A stretch of DNA of 64,000 bases. Origin: Planctopirus ephydatiae. GTDB taxonomy: Bacteria > Planctomycetota > Planctomycetia > Planctomycetales > Planctomycetaceae. The stretch covers positions 3,869,501-3,933,500 of the forward strand of contig NZ_CP036299.1 of the NCBI RefSeq assembly GCF_007752345.1, given 5' to 3'. The notes beneath the pieces are model-generated. The model saw only the letters and a program-made list of their open reading frames with translations, was not told the origin of the DNA and searched no databases. Position numbers and translations under genes: made by a program. Below, piece by piece: positions 9,485-18,993 of the stretch (position 1 is its first letter; the number at the start of each line of letters is the position of its first letter).

Positions 9485-10603
9485 ATGTCTGCATCCGATG
9501 TCTTAATCGAACCCACTTCGCATGGTGTGAATATCCTCAAGAGTGCCGCTCCCATTCTTGTTGGTATCGCCCTTGCGGTTGGGATTCAGTTTTTGCTTCC
9601 CTCGACAGTCGGCCCCTACTATTCCCGGCTCGTGATCGATGCAGGGATTGCTATGATTCTGGCAGTCTCACTGAATATCGTGAACGGCATGACAGGACAG
9701 TTTTCGATTGGTCATGCAGGCTTCATGACCATCGGAGCTTACACCGCAGGATCCATCACCTTCTACAGTTCACTCCTGATCTGGGGGACAGCCGCCAAAC
9801 ACGGTTCTTTTTTAGGAAGTGGCGAATGGATGTTCGTCATTGCCTGCTTGTGTGGTGGAATCACAGCTTCGATCGCCGGGTTTGTGGTTGGGCTTCCTTC
9901 ACTGCGACTACGGGGAGATTACCTCGCGATTGTGACGCTTGGTTTCGGTGAAATTCTGCGAGTTGTGCTACAACAGACTGGCAAAGTGGTGGATAACGCA
10001 GAAACGATCCGAAATGCCCCTCTGACAACATTTGCCACAGTTCCTGTGGGTGGCGCGATCGGGTTCGATGGCATTCCCAAATACACTTCGCTTTTCTGGG
10101 TTTATGCATTTCTGGCAATCACCGTGATCTTTGCCTATCGCCTGAAGCGATCCAGCTTTGGTCGGGCCATGCTTTCTGTCCGTGAAGATGAAATCGCCGC
10201 ACAGGCCATGGGGATCAACACGTCGAGGCAGAAGTTACTGGCGTTCATTACAGCTGCTTTTTTCGCGGGTGTTGGAGGCGGGCTGCTGGCTCATGAAAGT
10301 GGCGTGATCATTTCGCCCAAGGATGCCGGTTTTCAGCGATCCTTTGATTATGTGATTATGACCGTGCTGGGTGGGCGAGGATCGATCACGGGTGTCATGC
10401 TCGCTGCCATTCTGCTTTCAGCCTTACCCGAGGTTCTGCGAGATTTCGAGCGATATCGGATCATCATCTATGCCGCCCTCCTGATTTTCATGATGCTGAG
10501 CCGCCCGCAGGGATTGTTTGGAATTCACGAGATCTGGGATTTCTTTCCAAAATCCTGGAAGACCTTGCCGTGGAAGAAAAGTCCGCGTGAGGAGGCCCGA
10601 TGA
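9485..10603 (+). CDS. livM: Branched-chain amino-acid-type ABC transporter permease, LivM-like
   Basis: A 372-residue membrane protein. It has the LivM signature 'VSLNIVNGMTGQFSIGHAGF' region, 'GLPSLRLRGDYLAIVTLGFG', 'SFGRAMLSVREDEIAAQAMG' and the coupling loop 'VLGGRGSITGVMLAAILLS'. Together with the LivH-like subunit it forms the heterodimeric channel of the importer. The start follows the LivH stop by one nucleotide and the stop overlaps the LivG-like start by four (ATGA), which fits one polycistronic message. The tail 'FPKSWKTLPWKKSPREEAR' is basic and cytoplasmic. Confidence 0.93.
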   Translation: MSASDVLIEPTSHGVNILKSAAPILVGIALAVGIQFLLPSTVGPYYSRLVIDAGIAMILAVSLNIVNGMTGQFSIGHAGFMTIGAYTAGSITFYSSLLIWGTAAKHGSFLGSGEWMFVIACLCGGITASIAGFVVGLPSLRLRGDYLAIVTLGFGEILRVVLQQTGKVVDNAETIRNAPLTTFATVPVGGAIGFDGIPKYTSLFWVYAFLAITVIFAYRLKRSSFGRAMLSVREDEIAAQAMGINTSRQKLLAFITAAFFAGVGGGLLAHESGVIISPKDAGFQRSFDYVIMTVLGGRGSITGVMLAAILLSALPEVLRDFERYRIIIYAALLIFMMLSRPQGLFGIHEIWDFFPKSWKTLPWKKSPREEAR

Positions 10604-11415
10604 ACCAGGTTCTCGAACATCGATCAGCCGGCGCTGCTCAACAGACTTTGCTGGAAGTCAAAGATCTGGGGATTTCCTTTGGTGGTCTGAAGGCTGTTCA
10701 GAATTTCAATCTGACATTACCCAGCGCAGGGCTCTATGGCCTGATTGGCCCTAATGGCGCAGGGAAAACGACCGTGTTCAATCTGCTCACGGGGATCTAT
10801 CAGCCCCAGACAGGATCGTTATCGCTGAACGGGAAACATCTGCTCGGTTGCAAACCCCATGAAGTCACTGCCGCCGGGATTGCTCGAACATTCCAGAATA
10901 TTCGCCTCTTCCCGAACCTGAGCATCCTCGACAACGTGCGGCTGGCCGGCCAGATTCGCATTCGCCCCAAGCTGTTATCAACGTTTCTGCGTACAAACGG
11001 CTATCGAGAGCAGGAAGCGGCTTTGAAAGCCCAGGCCATGGATCTGCTGGAGATCTTCGATCTTCAGGATCGCGCGGAAGATCTGGCACAGAACCTCAGC
11101 TATGGCCATCAGCGTCGTCTGGAAATCATTCGCGCATTAGCAACGAAACCTTCAGTACTCTTACTGGATGAGCCAGCCGCTGGGCTGAATCCTCAGGAAA
11201 AACTGGCCCTGGCGCAGTCCATCCGGCAGATCCGCGATCGATTCGAAGTGGCGATTTTATTGATCGAACATGACATGCAACTCGTGATGGATATCTGCGA
11301 GAGAATCGTAGTGCTCGATCATGGTGTCACGATCTGCGAAGGGACACCACAAACTGTGCAAAACGATGAAAAGGTGATTGCAGCCTATCTGGGGGCGATT
11401 GCCGACGACGCTTAA
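10600..11415 (+). CDS. livG: Branched-chain amino-acid-type ABC transporter ATP-binding protein, LivG-like
   Basis: A 271-residue ABC ATPase: Walker A 'GPNGAGKTTVFNLLTG' near 50-65, the LivG-type 'GIARTFQNIRLFPNLSILDNV' stretch around the Q-loop, signature motif 'LSYGHQRRLEI', Walker B 'VLLLDEPAAGLNP', and the switch histidine in 'LIEHDM'. The signature carries Y instead of the usual G at its second position (SYGHQ); this is common in LivG proteins. The ATG overlaps the LivM stop and has a strong GAGGAGG ribosome-binding site at 10589-10595. It couples ATP hydrolysis to uptake as a heterodimer with the LivF-like protein. Confidence 0.94.
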   Translation: MNQVLEHRSAGAAQQTLLEVKDLGISFGGLKAVQNFNLTLPSAGLYGLIGPNGAGKTTVFNLLTGIYQPQTGSLSLNGKHLLGCKPHEVTAAGIARTFQNIRLFPNLSILDNVRLAGQIRIRPKLLSTFLRTNGYREQEAALKAQAMDLLEIFDLQDRAEDLAQNLSYGHQRRLEIIRALATKPSVLLLDEPAAGLNPQEKLALAQSIRQIRDRFEVAILLIEHDMQLVMDICERIVVLDHGVTICEGTPQTVQNDEKVIAAYLGAIADDA

Positions 11416-11464
11416 GCTCGCTCCTGCCGGGAATTCGAATTCGATCTATCGCGGAAATGACCTT

Positions 11465-12178
11465 ATGGCTTTGCTGGAAATCGAAAATCTGTCGGTCTCG
11501 TATGGTTCGATACGGGCACTTCGCGGAATTTCACTCAAAGTCGAGCCCGGCGAGATAGTCACTTTGATTGGCGGGAATGGTGCCGGCAAATCGACCACGC
11601 TGCGGACAATCTCCGGGCTATTGTCCCCGCAGGAAGGCCAGATCCTGTTTGAAGGAAAGCCCATCGCCTGCAAGTCGCCTCATTCGATTGCCGCCAATCG
11701 ATTGATTCATGTCCCGGAAGGTCGCGGGATCTTTGCCAACTTGACAGTCGAAGAAAATCTGCGGCTGGGTGCGTATTGCCGAAGTGATACAAATGAGATT
11801 CGCCAGGATTACGAACATGCCCTCGAATTGTTCCCGCGCGTCAAAGAGCGTTTGTGGCAACTGGCAGGAACATTATCTGGTGGCGAGCAGCAGATGGTAG
11901 CAATTGCCAGAGCCCTCTTGGCTCGGCCCAAACTGCTGATGCTCGATGAACCATCACTGGGCTTGGCACCGCAGATTGTGCAACTGATTTTCCAGGTGAT
12001 TCGTAAAATCAATGCGGGAGGGACGACCATCCTGCTGGTCGAGCAGAATGCCAACCTGGCACTGCAGGTGGCTCATCGAGCCTATGTGCTCGAGGTGGGC
12101 AAAATTGAAATGTCTGGGCCTGCTGCAGAGCTGGCCAATAGCGACGATATTCGCAAAGCCTACCTCGGTGGACATTAG
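11465..12178 (+). CDS. livF: Branched-chain amino-acid-type ABC transporter ATP-binding protein, LivF-like
   Basis: A 237-residue ABC ATPase from the ATG at 11465. The frame is open to 11378, but that extension overlaps the LivG-like gene and is not family-like. It shows Walker A 'GGNGAGKSTTLRTISGL', 'HVPEGRGIFANLTVEENL', signature '[16 protein letters not shown]', Walker B 'LLMLDEPSLGLAP' and the switch 'LLVEQN'. The 'PEGRGIF' stretch is diagnostic for LivF. It is the last gene of the importer operon, 49 nt after the LivG-like gene, and is followed by 146 nt before the amidase gene. Confidence 0.94.
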   Translation: MALLEIENLSVSYGSIRALRGISLKVEPGEIVTLIGGNGAGKSTTLRTISGLLSPQEGQILFEGKPIACKSPHSIAANRLIHVPEGRGIFANLTVEENLRLGAYCRSDTNEIRQDYEHALELFPRVKERLWQLAGTLSGGEQQMVAIARALLARPKLLMLDEPSLGLAPQIVQLIFQVIRKINAGGTTILLVEQNANLALQVAHRAYVLEVGKIEMSGPAAELANSDDIRKAYLGGH

Positions 12179-12324
12179 TTTGTCGTTTCCCGCCGAATTC
12201 GATTGATGCACAAGCCTGGGGGATATCGTTTTTGCACCCATCTGAGGGCATACATTGGCTGCCGCATGGCATAGAATTTCTACGAGAATGCTGACTGCGA
12301 AGAAGCCCCCTCAGGAGTTCAACC

Positions 12325-13275
12325 ATGCCTGCCAGTTCAGTTGTTTCAGACTCATCCGCAGAGGGAAAAGTATTTCCTCGAATCGAACTGGCCATTGTGC
12401 AGATGGATGTGTCCATCGCCGAACCGGCTGACAACTGCGAGCGAATGCTGGGCTTTCTCCGGGAAGCAGCGAGTCATGGAGCCAGGCTGATTGTCTTTCC
12501 GGAGTGTGCACTTTCGGGGTACTGCACGAGTTCACTCGAAGAAACGCGAAAACTGGCTGAACCTATCGTCAATCCCTGGTATCAGAAGCTCCAGTCGGCT
12601 TGTGCAGAACTTCACGTCTACGCAGTTTACGGTCAACTGGAAGTCGAGTCGCAGACTGCCGGGATTGATGAACTCCCTGTCTACAACACTGCCGTCGCCA
12701 TTGGCCCACATGGAGTCATTCACACGTATCGCAAGACTCATCTGCCTTTTATTGGAGCAGATCGTTTCACCTCGTATGGTGCCGGGCCACTGAGCGTTTT
12801 TGAGATCGAAGGAGTGCACATCGGGCTATTGATCTGCTACGACGGCGGCTTCCCTGAACCATCCCGTGTGTTGGCCATCGAGGGAGCTGATCTGATTCTG
12901 CTACCCACCAACTGGCCAACAACGGCTCAGGTTTTTGCAGCCCACGCCTGTCAGATACGTTCTATGGAAAGCACCGTCTTCTTTGCTTCGAGCAGTCGCG
13001 TCGGTATCGAGCGGGATGTCCGCTTTATTGGACAAAGTCGCATCTGTTCGCCTTTGGGGCATGAGATGACAGCGGCCGACGATCAATCGGAAGCCATTCT
13101 GTACGCTACCATCGATACGAAGCTCTCTCGAACCAAACATCTCATTCGGACTGCGGGCGAAAGCGAAGTGAATCGAGTGGCAGACCGTCGCCCGGAACTT
13201 TATGCCGCTTTGGCTATGCCGCACAATCTGCCCCGAGCCGGCGGTCGACCAGCCCCGGAAGTTGAGACGCACTGA
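12325..13275 (+). CDS. Carbon-nitrogen hydrolase (nitrilase-superfamily amidase)
   Basis: A 316-residue protein with the full nitrilase-superfamily triad: E60 in 'FPECALSGY', K137 in 'YRKTHLPF' and C171 in 'LLICYDGGFPEP'. Such enzymes cleave C-N bonds of amides or carbamoyl groups (aliphatic amidase, omega-amidase, N-carbamoylputrescine amidase). The substrate cannot be read from sequence. Its position just behind the amino-acid-type importer suggests the two may handle the same amide or amino-acid derivative, but co-transcription is not shown. The ATG has a clear AGGAG site at 12313-12317. The last codons lie in a 20-nt direct repeat. Confidence 0.9.
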   Translation: MPASSVVSDSSAEGKVFPRIELAIVQMDVSIAEPADNCERMLGFLREAASHGARLIVFPECALSGYCTSSLEETRKLAEPIVNPWYQKLQSACAELHVYAVYGQLEVESQTAGIDELPVYNTAVAIGPHGVIHTYRKTHLPFIGADRFTSYGAGPLSVFEIEGVHIGLLICYDGGFPEPSRVLAIEGADLILLPTNWPTTAQVFAAHACQIRSMESTVFFASSSRVGIERDVRFIGQSRICSPLGHEMTAADDQSEAILYATIDTKLSRTKHLIRTAGESEVNRVADRRPELYAALAMPHNLPRAGGRPAPEVETH

Positions 13276-13297
13276 GCGAAGTTGAGACACACTGAGC
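13258..13297. repeat. 20-bp tandem duplication across the amidase stop codon
   Basis: Two head-to-tail copies at 13258-13277 and 13278-13297 differ at one base (GAAGTTGAGACGCACTGAGC). The functional TGA is in the first copy; the second copy is non-coding. This looks like a recent slippage or microhomology duplication. Confidence 0.85.
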
Positions 13298-13751
13298 TAT
13301 GCAGGCGAATTGCCATTCACTTTCGAAAGGCAATTGAAGATCTCAACTCGTATCCTGCAATCAGGTGACGTAAACTGATGAGGACGAGCTCAGGCATGGG
13401 AGTTGAGTAAAGAACAGCACTTTTCCGAAAACCTGGTTGCAATGAGAATCCATGGTCGCGTGAGAGTGACTGCTCGAAAGCCACAGCCAAGGAGACCTGA
13501 CGTGAACAACCTGCTTTCACGAAACTGTGGGAGAAATTGGAGAAGATGGTGCAATCCGTCGGAACTTCTTGCACCCTGCTGTTGAAAACGGGATGCTGGG
13601 GCAGAACTGCAGGTATGGGACACAAAACCCTCATCGGAAGTGGTCATTTTGTGAGTTATGATCTGGTGATTGAACGCCATCGTGATGTTGTCATAGATCG
13701 TGGCCTCTGGCTTGTGAAGAACTGGATCTTCGCTGGAAGGACAGCCGCCTG
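13298..13751. other. Intergenic region upstream of the VWA gene cluster
   Basis: No gene is supported in these 454 bases; the open frames here overlap each other and are not protein-like. An 8-bp inverted repeat, CTCAACTC at 13342-13349 and GAGTTGAG at 13400-13407, brackets 50 nt. The region should contain the promoter of the VWA cluster. No MoxR ATPase or DUF58 gene, the usual partners of such clusters, is found here. Confidence 0.5.
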
Positions 13752-16370
13752 ATGACATTTCTGCATCCATTGATTCTGGCAGGGTTGGCGCTGGTCGTGT
13801 TACCAGTCGTAATTCATCTGCTGATGCGGCAGAAGCCCAAGCGAACCCCCTTCCCGGCTTTACGACTGCTCCAGCAATCTCAGGCCAAGGTTTCACGGCG
13901 ATTGAATCTGCAGCATTGGCTGTTGATGTTGCTGCGCATGCTCGTCATCGGTGCCATCATCATCGCCATTGCCCGCCCGACTTTACCAGCAGCCAATTAT
14001 CAATTGACCAGCGGTGAATGGCTCCGGCTACTGACGATTCTTTTGGTCGGCGGTGGCATCTATACGGCCTTCGAAATCTATCTGTACCGCCGACGCCAGC
14101 AACTTCCGAAGATTGATCGTTTCTCGAACAACTTCACCTCAGGAGGGCCAGCTGTTGCAATTCAACAGCAGACCTCAAAATTGCGGTCGCGGCTGATTCC
14201 ACTGGTCTCCATCGCTGCAGGTTTCGCGTTGGTGCTGTTTCTCATCTGGCCTTATCAAACACGAATCATGGCCGACTGGTCGAAGCCATCGTCTCGGGCG
14301 AATCTCGAACTTCCGGTTGCTGCGGTCTTCATCTTCGACACATCACCCAGCATGCAATACAGAAATCAGGGCAAAACCCGGCTGGAAGTCGCACAAAGCA
14401 TGGCAACAACCCAATGGGGCAAGCTTCCAGCCGGAAGTCGTCTCGCGCTGATCGATGGGATGCAACCTGCCAAACCCACGTTTCTTGCGGATCGAAATAC
14501 GGCTCACCAGCGAATTCAGCAATTCACCACCCGCTACGAAGAACGTCCACTCGAAGACTCCATTCGACTGGCACTTTCGTTGCAGGAGAATGATCGTACG
14601 AAACTGCTCGAAGCTGAAGGTGGAGCAACCGATCGATTTGTGCGTGAAGTCTATCTGTTTACAGACCTTGCCAGACATCAATGGCATGGGGCAGCCGACG
14701 CAGGATTACTGAGCGAACTGGAAAAGCTCAAGGACGTCAGCATCTACATAATTGATGTGGGCGAATTGAAGCCTTCAAACAACAGGATCTACGGCCTCAA
14801 GCTCAGCCAGGAAACGATTGCAGAAAATGGCGAGGTCGTCATTGAAGCGACCGTTGAATCGGATCTGGCCCAGGCACCCAAACCTTTAGAAAGTTCTGCC
14901 CCACGGGCTCAGAACACGGCAGAACCAGGAAATGCAGCACCACTCAACACGAATGATGACGTTTCAATCGAACTGGTGCTGGGTGATCCCCGTGTGGGCA
15001 ATACCAAACGGGTCGGTTTGGAAACGGTGCCCAGAGGTGGACGACAAACAGTACAGTTCACAGCCAGTAACTTACCCTCCGGCCCTTCGAGCGGTTATTT
15101 ACGGCTGATTGGTGACGATCCCCTGGCATTCGATAACAGTCTTCCCATCGCACTGACATCTGCAAAGCCGCCTAAAGTGCTCGTGGTCTCAGCGAATCGG
15201 GCCGATAGCCGACTCCTCATGGAAGCGTTGGCTCCCGCCGAACTGACTCGTGTGGGAAAAGCGACGACAGTCCCCACCTGGATACCGGCATCAAGCCTTG
15301 CTGCCACAGATCTGAAGTCTTATGACGTGGTGTTTCTGATGAACCTGCCAAGACCAACAGCAGAAGACTGGAAGTTGCTTCGCGGGTTCGTCGAAGCAGG
15401 TGGCGGCCTGGTACTGACCAATGGCCACCCATCGAAGGGAGTGGTGAATTCACCAACGTCCATCGATCCGCTGACCTACGAGAATCCTGATGCTCTGGCC
15501 ATACTTCCAGCCAGACTCAAAGCTTCACTCTCCTTTCGACCAGGCCAGGTGTGGGAGTTTCCCAATCGATCCCATGGCTTCATGGCTCCATTGGCTGAAT
15601 TCGGAGTGCTCGAAGAGTGGGAGTCACAGGTCGTGAACCGATACTGGATAGTCAACCCGGTCGACGATGCCATTGTGCTGGCACGCTTTCTTGACGAACG
15701 AAAATCTCCTGCACTTTTGGAACGACGAGTGGGAAAAGGGATTGTCCAGCAGTGGATGACATCCTGGAGCCTTCCCGACTGGAACGACCTGCCCAGAAGC
15801 TGGGCGTTTGTGGCTCTGGCAGATGCTTCTGTCGATTACCTGTCACAGCGACAGGCACGCCGATTCAACTTTGTGCTGGGTGATCCCATTCAACTGATTT
15901 TTCCCTCAGATCAGGTTTTACCGCCCCAGTGGCTGGTGCGTACTCCGGATGAACGTCAGCAAGCCCTCGATGCCGAATCTTCGACCCGGCTGAGCATTCC
16001 CGCGACCATTGCCAATCAACCGGGAATCTATCTTGTTCAGCCCAAAGCCGACCCTGCAGCGATGATTCCTCTCGGGATTCGTGTTCGCGATGCTGAATCA
16101 AATCTTGAGCGAATGAGCAAAGAGAATATCGAACAGGTTTTTGGAACAGATCGTGTTCTTGTTCATCGCGAGCTGGAGACATTAGAGCGAGCTGTGCTTT
16201 CGGGCAGGATCGGACAGGAAGTTTACGCTCTTGTTCTATTGCTGCTTGTGGTCTGCTTTGTGACAGAACATCTTCTGGCCAACTGGTTCTATGCTCCACC
16301 GGCTGCGGCCCTCACCAGGAACACGATCCACACTGCTCCCCGTCCGGAAGGAGCAGTTCATGCCAACTGA
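13752..16370 (+). CDS. BatA-like membrane protein with von Willebrand factor A domain
   Basis: An 872-residue protein. Residues 1-75 match the BatA N-terminal domain: 'FLHPLILAGLALVVLPVVIH' membrane helix, a basic 'RQKPKRTPFPALRLL' loop and a second helix. Further helices lie at about 92-110 and 149-166. A VWA domain follows with the metal-site motif DTSPS at 196-200. A glutamine-amidotransferase-like fold is suggested near 500-560 ('GGGLVLTNGH'), but it lacks a nucleophilic cysteine. The last helix is at about 832-852. VWA domains of this kind bind proteins through a divalent metal; in other bacteria Bat proteins act with MoxR ATPases in envelope stress or assembly. It is the first of three large envelope genes in one direction, with 78 nt to the next. 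The function is inferred. Confidence 0.85.
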   Translation: MTFLHPLILAGLALVVLPVVIHLLMRQKPKRTPFPALRLLQQSQAKVSRRLNLQHWLLMLLRMLVIGAIIIAIARPTLPAANYQLTSGEWLRLLTILLVGGGIYTAFEIYLYRRRQQLPKIDRFSNNFTSGGPAVAIQQQTSKLRSRLIPLVSIAAGFALVLFLIWPYQTRIMADWSKPSSRANLELPVAAVFIFDTSPSMQYRNQGKTRLEVAQSMATTQWGKLPAGSRLALIDGMQPAKPTFLADRNTAHQRIQQFTTRYEERPLEDSIRLALSLQENDRTKLLEAEGGATDRFVREVYLFTDLARHQWHGAADAGLLSELEKLKDVSIYIIDVGELKPSNNRIYGLKLSQETIAENGEVVIEATVESDLAQAPKPLESSAPRAQNTAEPGNAAPLNTNDDVSIELVLGDPRVGNTKRVGLETVPRGGRQTVQFTASNLPSGPSSGYLRLIGDDPLAFDNSLPIALTSAKPPKVLVVSANRADSRLLMEALAPAELTRVGKATTVPTWIPASSLAATDLKSYDVVFLMNLPRPTAEDWKLLRGFVEAGGGLVLTNGHPSKGVVNSPTSIDPLTYENPDALAILPARLKASLSFRPGQVWEFPNRSHGFMAPLAEFGVLEEWESQVVNRYWIVNPVDDAIVLARFLDERKSPALLERRVGKGIVQQWMTSWSLPDWNDLPRSWAFVALADASVDYLSQRQARRFNFVLGDPIQLIFPSDQVLPPQWLVRTPDERQQALDAESSTRLSIPATIANQPGIYLVQPKADPAAMIPLGIRVRDAESNLERMSKENIEQVFGTDRVLVHRELETLERAVLSGRIGQEVYALVLLLLVVCFVTEHLLANWFYAPPAAALTRNTIHTAPRPEGAVHAN

Positions 16371-16448
16371 CTTTTGCGCAATAACCTTTGCTTCAAATTT
16401 GCATGCCAACGCCCTGTTGCCCCTGTGCGCCTTTGACGGGGAGAATCC

Positions 16449-18761
16449 ATGACGTTTGAAGAGATGAAATTTCAGGAGATCACCTTCCAGCCAGTGGGTG
16501 GATATCTCTTTGCGATTACTTTATCGCTGGCGTTACTGTGGATGGTCTGGAAGGCTTATCCGCATCATTTCTTTCAGCAACTCCCCTCTCGAATCCGCAC
16601 GACAAGAGGATTGCGACTTTTAGCGGCCCTGGTGTTGATTGCAGGTCTGTTTCGTCCCGAACTGGTCTGGGAATCGTCTGCAGCTCCCGATGAGCAGGTG
16701 CTGATTCTGCGTGATGTGAGCCGCAGTATGACGACACAGGACCTGCCTGCCGCACGCAGCCGACTCGAAGGGGCGCTGTCAGACTCGCTGGCCATTCAGA
16801 AGGCATTTGAAAAAACAAAATCAAAACCGTCTCAGGTTCGAGTCTTCGATTTCTCGGACAAGCTGAGTCCTCCAACCACTGAAAATCCTGTGGCGGATGG
16901 TCAGCAGACACTCTTTGGCGAGGCCCTTCAGGGAGCCCTTCGAGAAGCGCGTAATCGTTCGACCTCGGCTGTCTTTCTCCTTTCCGATGGTGCCCAGCGC
17001 AGCTTGTCTCCCAAACCTGTCGACCCCTTATCGATCGCACAGGCATTTGGTGAAGAAGGGATTCCGATCTACGGGATTGCCTATGGGGCGAGCAGTATTT
17101 CCGGCCAGGGATTGGACTGGACACTGGCCGATCTGCGAGTGGACCCGATTGTCTTTGAGAAGAATCGTGTTCCGGTCACTGTCCGTGTGCGGGCAATTGG
17201 AGCGCGGGGTCGCACCACGACCGTTCGCCTATTGCTCGAGAATCGAAGTGATGTGCCACTGGGAAAATCCGGGCCATTAGAGCCTGTGCTGGCCACAGGT
17301 GGTGTCGTTCCTCAAGTCACCATCACGCCCACGGAAGATGATCAGATCATTCCTGTGGAATTGTCCTTTCTGCCCAGTCAGGCCGGAGAATTCAAATTGG
17401 CTGCTGAAGTTCAAACCTCCGAAGGAGAACTGCTGACCAGAAACAATCGCCTCGAAACGATCATCACTGTCAAAGCAGGTGGCCTGCGAGTGGCAGTGAT
17501 TGATCGCTTGCGCTGGGAACCGAAGTTTCTCAAAATGGCCAGCGGGGCATCGCAACTGCAGATGGACTTTGCTGAAATTCGTCAAAGTCGCGGCCAATCG
17601 CCGGTGGTGCTCGATGCCTCATGGTTCGAGCCCGACCGCTACAACGTTTACATCCTCGGCGATGTCACCATCGATGAACTGGGCGAATCGAACATCAAGG
17701 CTCTCGCGGCACGAGTTCAGGCGGGAGCCGGTCTCATGACCATTGGCGGCAGCCGAAATTACTCCGCGGGCCGATGGGAAGAATCGGATCTGACAGATCT
17801 CGTGCCTGTCATGTCAGCCTCTGCCAATCCGAGTGGCAATTCGAAAGAATCATCCAGTCTGGAGGGGCCGACACCTTTCATTCCGACAGAGACGGGCCTG
17901 CGTCGCTATGTGCTGCAACTGGATGGCACGGGGCCGCTCATCGATCGCTGGAAAGCACTGGCCCCATTAGAAGGGGCCAATCGGCTGGTTCCTCGGAATC
18001 CTCTGGTCGAAGTCTGGGCTTCTGCACCTAATGGCGAAGGTCTGTTGTTTGCCAGCGAGATTGGCAAAGCCCGTGTGCTTTCGTTTGCAGGAGATTCATC
18101 CTACTTGTGGGTACTGGGTGGTGCTGCCAAAGCCCATCAGCAATTCTGGCGACAGGCGATTCTATGGCTGGCTCGTCGAGAAGACGATACCGAAGCTCCG
18201 TTGTGGGTGAAGGTGGAACCTCGGAACGCACCTCTCGGGACAGCTGTCGGCATTGAATATGGTGCACGAGCCCCTGGGGGACAACCACGAAACGACGTTA
18301 GCTTTGAGATCGAGATTATCGATCCGGTAGGCACAAAAGTACCTGCTTTAGGTACGCCTGCTTCTGCAAGTGGATCAAATAGCCTGGGGAGCGGTGGCAG
18401 GCTGGACTGGACAAAAACGGAAGCCCCTGGCGATTACTGGGTGCGAGTTTCAGGCAAAGCCAATGGTGAGAGTATCGGGTTGGATGCCGTGACCCGATTT
18501 CTGGTTTCGCCGCGTGATATTGAACTCGACCGTCCGGGTGCCGATCCCGATTATCTCAAGCAAATCGCAGAAGCTGGAAGTGGTCAACTGCTTTCGACTG
18601 AAAAGCTGGCTGGGTTTCTGGATCAGTTGATTTCCAGAGAAAATCCACTGGCCAAAGAGACCGTTCAAGTCAGGCTGTGGGATCACTGGCTGATGATTGC
18701 CCTCTTTGTGATCGCCATGGGGATCGAATGGGTGATCCGTAAGGCCAACGGCTGGGCCTGA
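16449..18761 (+). CDS. VWA-domain membrane protein with glutamine-amidotransferase-like domain
   Basis: A 770-residue protein preceded by a GGGGAG ribosome-binding site. Two N-terminal helices lie at about 18-36 and 53-68. A VWA domain begins near 82 with the metal motif DVSRS at 89-93. Beta-rich domains follow, then a region near 390-440 ('YNVYILGDV', 'GAGLMTIGG') that resembles a class I glutamine amidotransferase fold but has no catalytic cysteine. A C-terminal helix closes the protein at about 745-762. The layout of VWA plus dead amidotransferase fold between membrane anchors is widespread in planctomycetes, and its role is unknown. With the upstream VWA protein it could form a periplasmic VWA pair comparable to BatA/BatB. 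Confidence 0.82.
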   Translation: MTFEEMKFQEITFQPVGGYLFAITLSLALLWMVWKAYPHHFFQQLPSRIRTTRGLRLLAALVLIAGLFRPELVWESSAAPDEQVLILRDVSRSMTTQDLPAARSRLEGALSDSLAIQKAFEKTKSKPSQVRVFDFSDKLSPPTTENPVADGQQTLFGEALQGALREARNRSTSAVFLLSDGAQRSLSPKPVDPLSIAQAFGEEGIPIYGIAYGASSISGQGLDWTLADLRVDPIVFEKNRVPVTVRVRAIGARGRTTTVRLLLENRSDVPLGKSGPLEPVLATGGVVPQVTITPTEDDQIIPVELSFLPSQAGEFKLAAEVQTSEGELLTRNNRLETIITVKAGGLRVAVIDRLRWEPKFLKMASGASQLQMDFAEIRQSRGQSPVVLDASWFEPDRYNVYILGDVTIDELGESNIKALAARVQAGAGLMTIGGSRNYSAGRWEESDLTDLVPVMSASANPSGNSKESSSLEGPTPFIPTETGLRRYVLQLDGTGPLIDRWKALAPLEGANRLVPRNPLVEVWASAPNGEGLLFASEIGKARVLSFAGDSSYLWVLGGAAKAHQQFWRQAILWLARREDDTEAPLWVKVEPRNAPLGTAVGIEYGARAPGGQPRNDVSFEIEIIDPVGTKVPALGTPASASGSNSLGSGGRLDWTKTEAPGDYWVRVSGKANGESIGLDAVTRFLVSPRDIELDRPGADPDYLKQIAEAGSGQLLSTEKLAGFLDQLISRENPLAKETVQVRLWDHWLMIALFVIAMGIEWVIRKANGWA

Positions 18762-18781
18762 GAAAATGGGCCTGAGAAAAA
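18754..18781. repeat. 14-bp tandem duplication across the stop codon of the second VWA gene
   Basis: The unit GGGCCTGAGAAAA(T) occurs at 18754-18767 and again at 18768-18780. The first copy contains the TGA stop (18759-18761). It is the same arrangement as at 13258-13297. Confidence 0.8.
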
Positions 18782-18993
18782 GAGGTCAGATTGAGAATTT
18801 CCCGAGGTCTGAGGGAACTTTTCGGGCCAGCACTTCGTCACCACAAGAGTTGATTTGGGGAAAGGTCCGTAATTCCAGCCGTTTCCGGTCGATAGTTCTC
18901 GTTGAGAAACCACGAATTCAGAATGCAAACTGCCATTCTGTCGCACTTTATGTCAAAATAAAGGCGTAGAATTCTGCAGAGAGGTCGCTCAGT

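Noticed and set aside
13375-13381. CTGATGA, as in a hammerhead ribozyme core
   Set aside because: No GAAA box or matching stems follow, so the core is incomplete.
13390-13896. 168-residue minus-strand frame overlapping the start of the BatA-like gene
   Set aside because: No family resemblance, and it overlaps the conserved BatA N-terminus.
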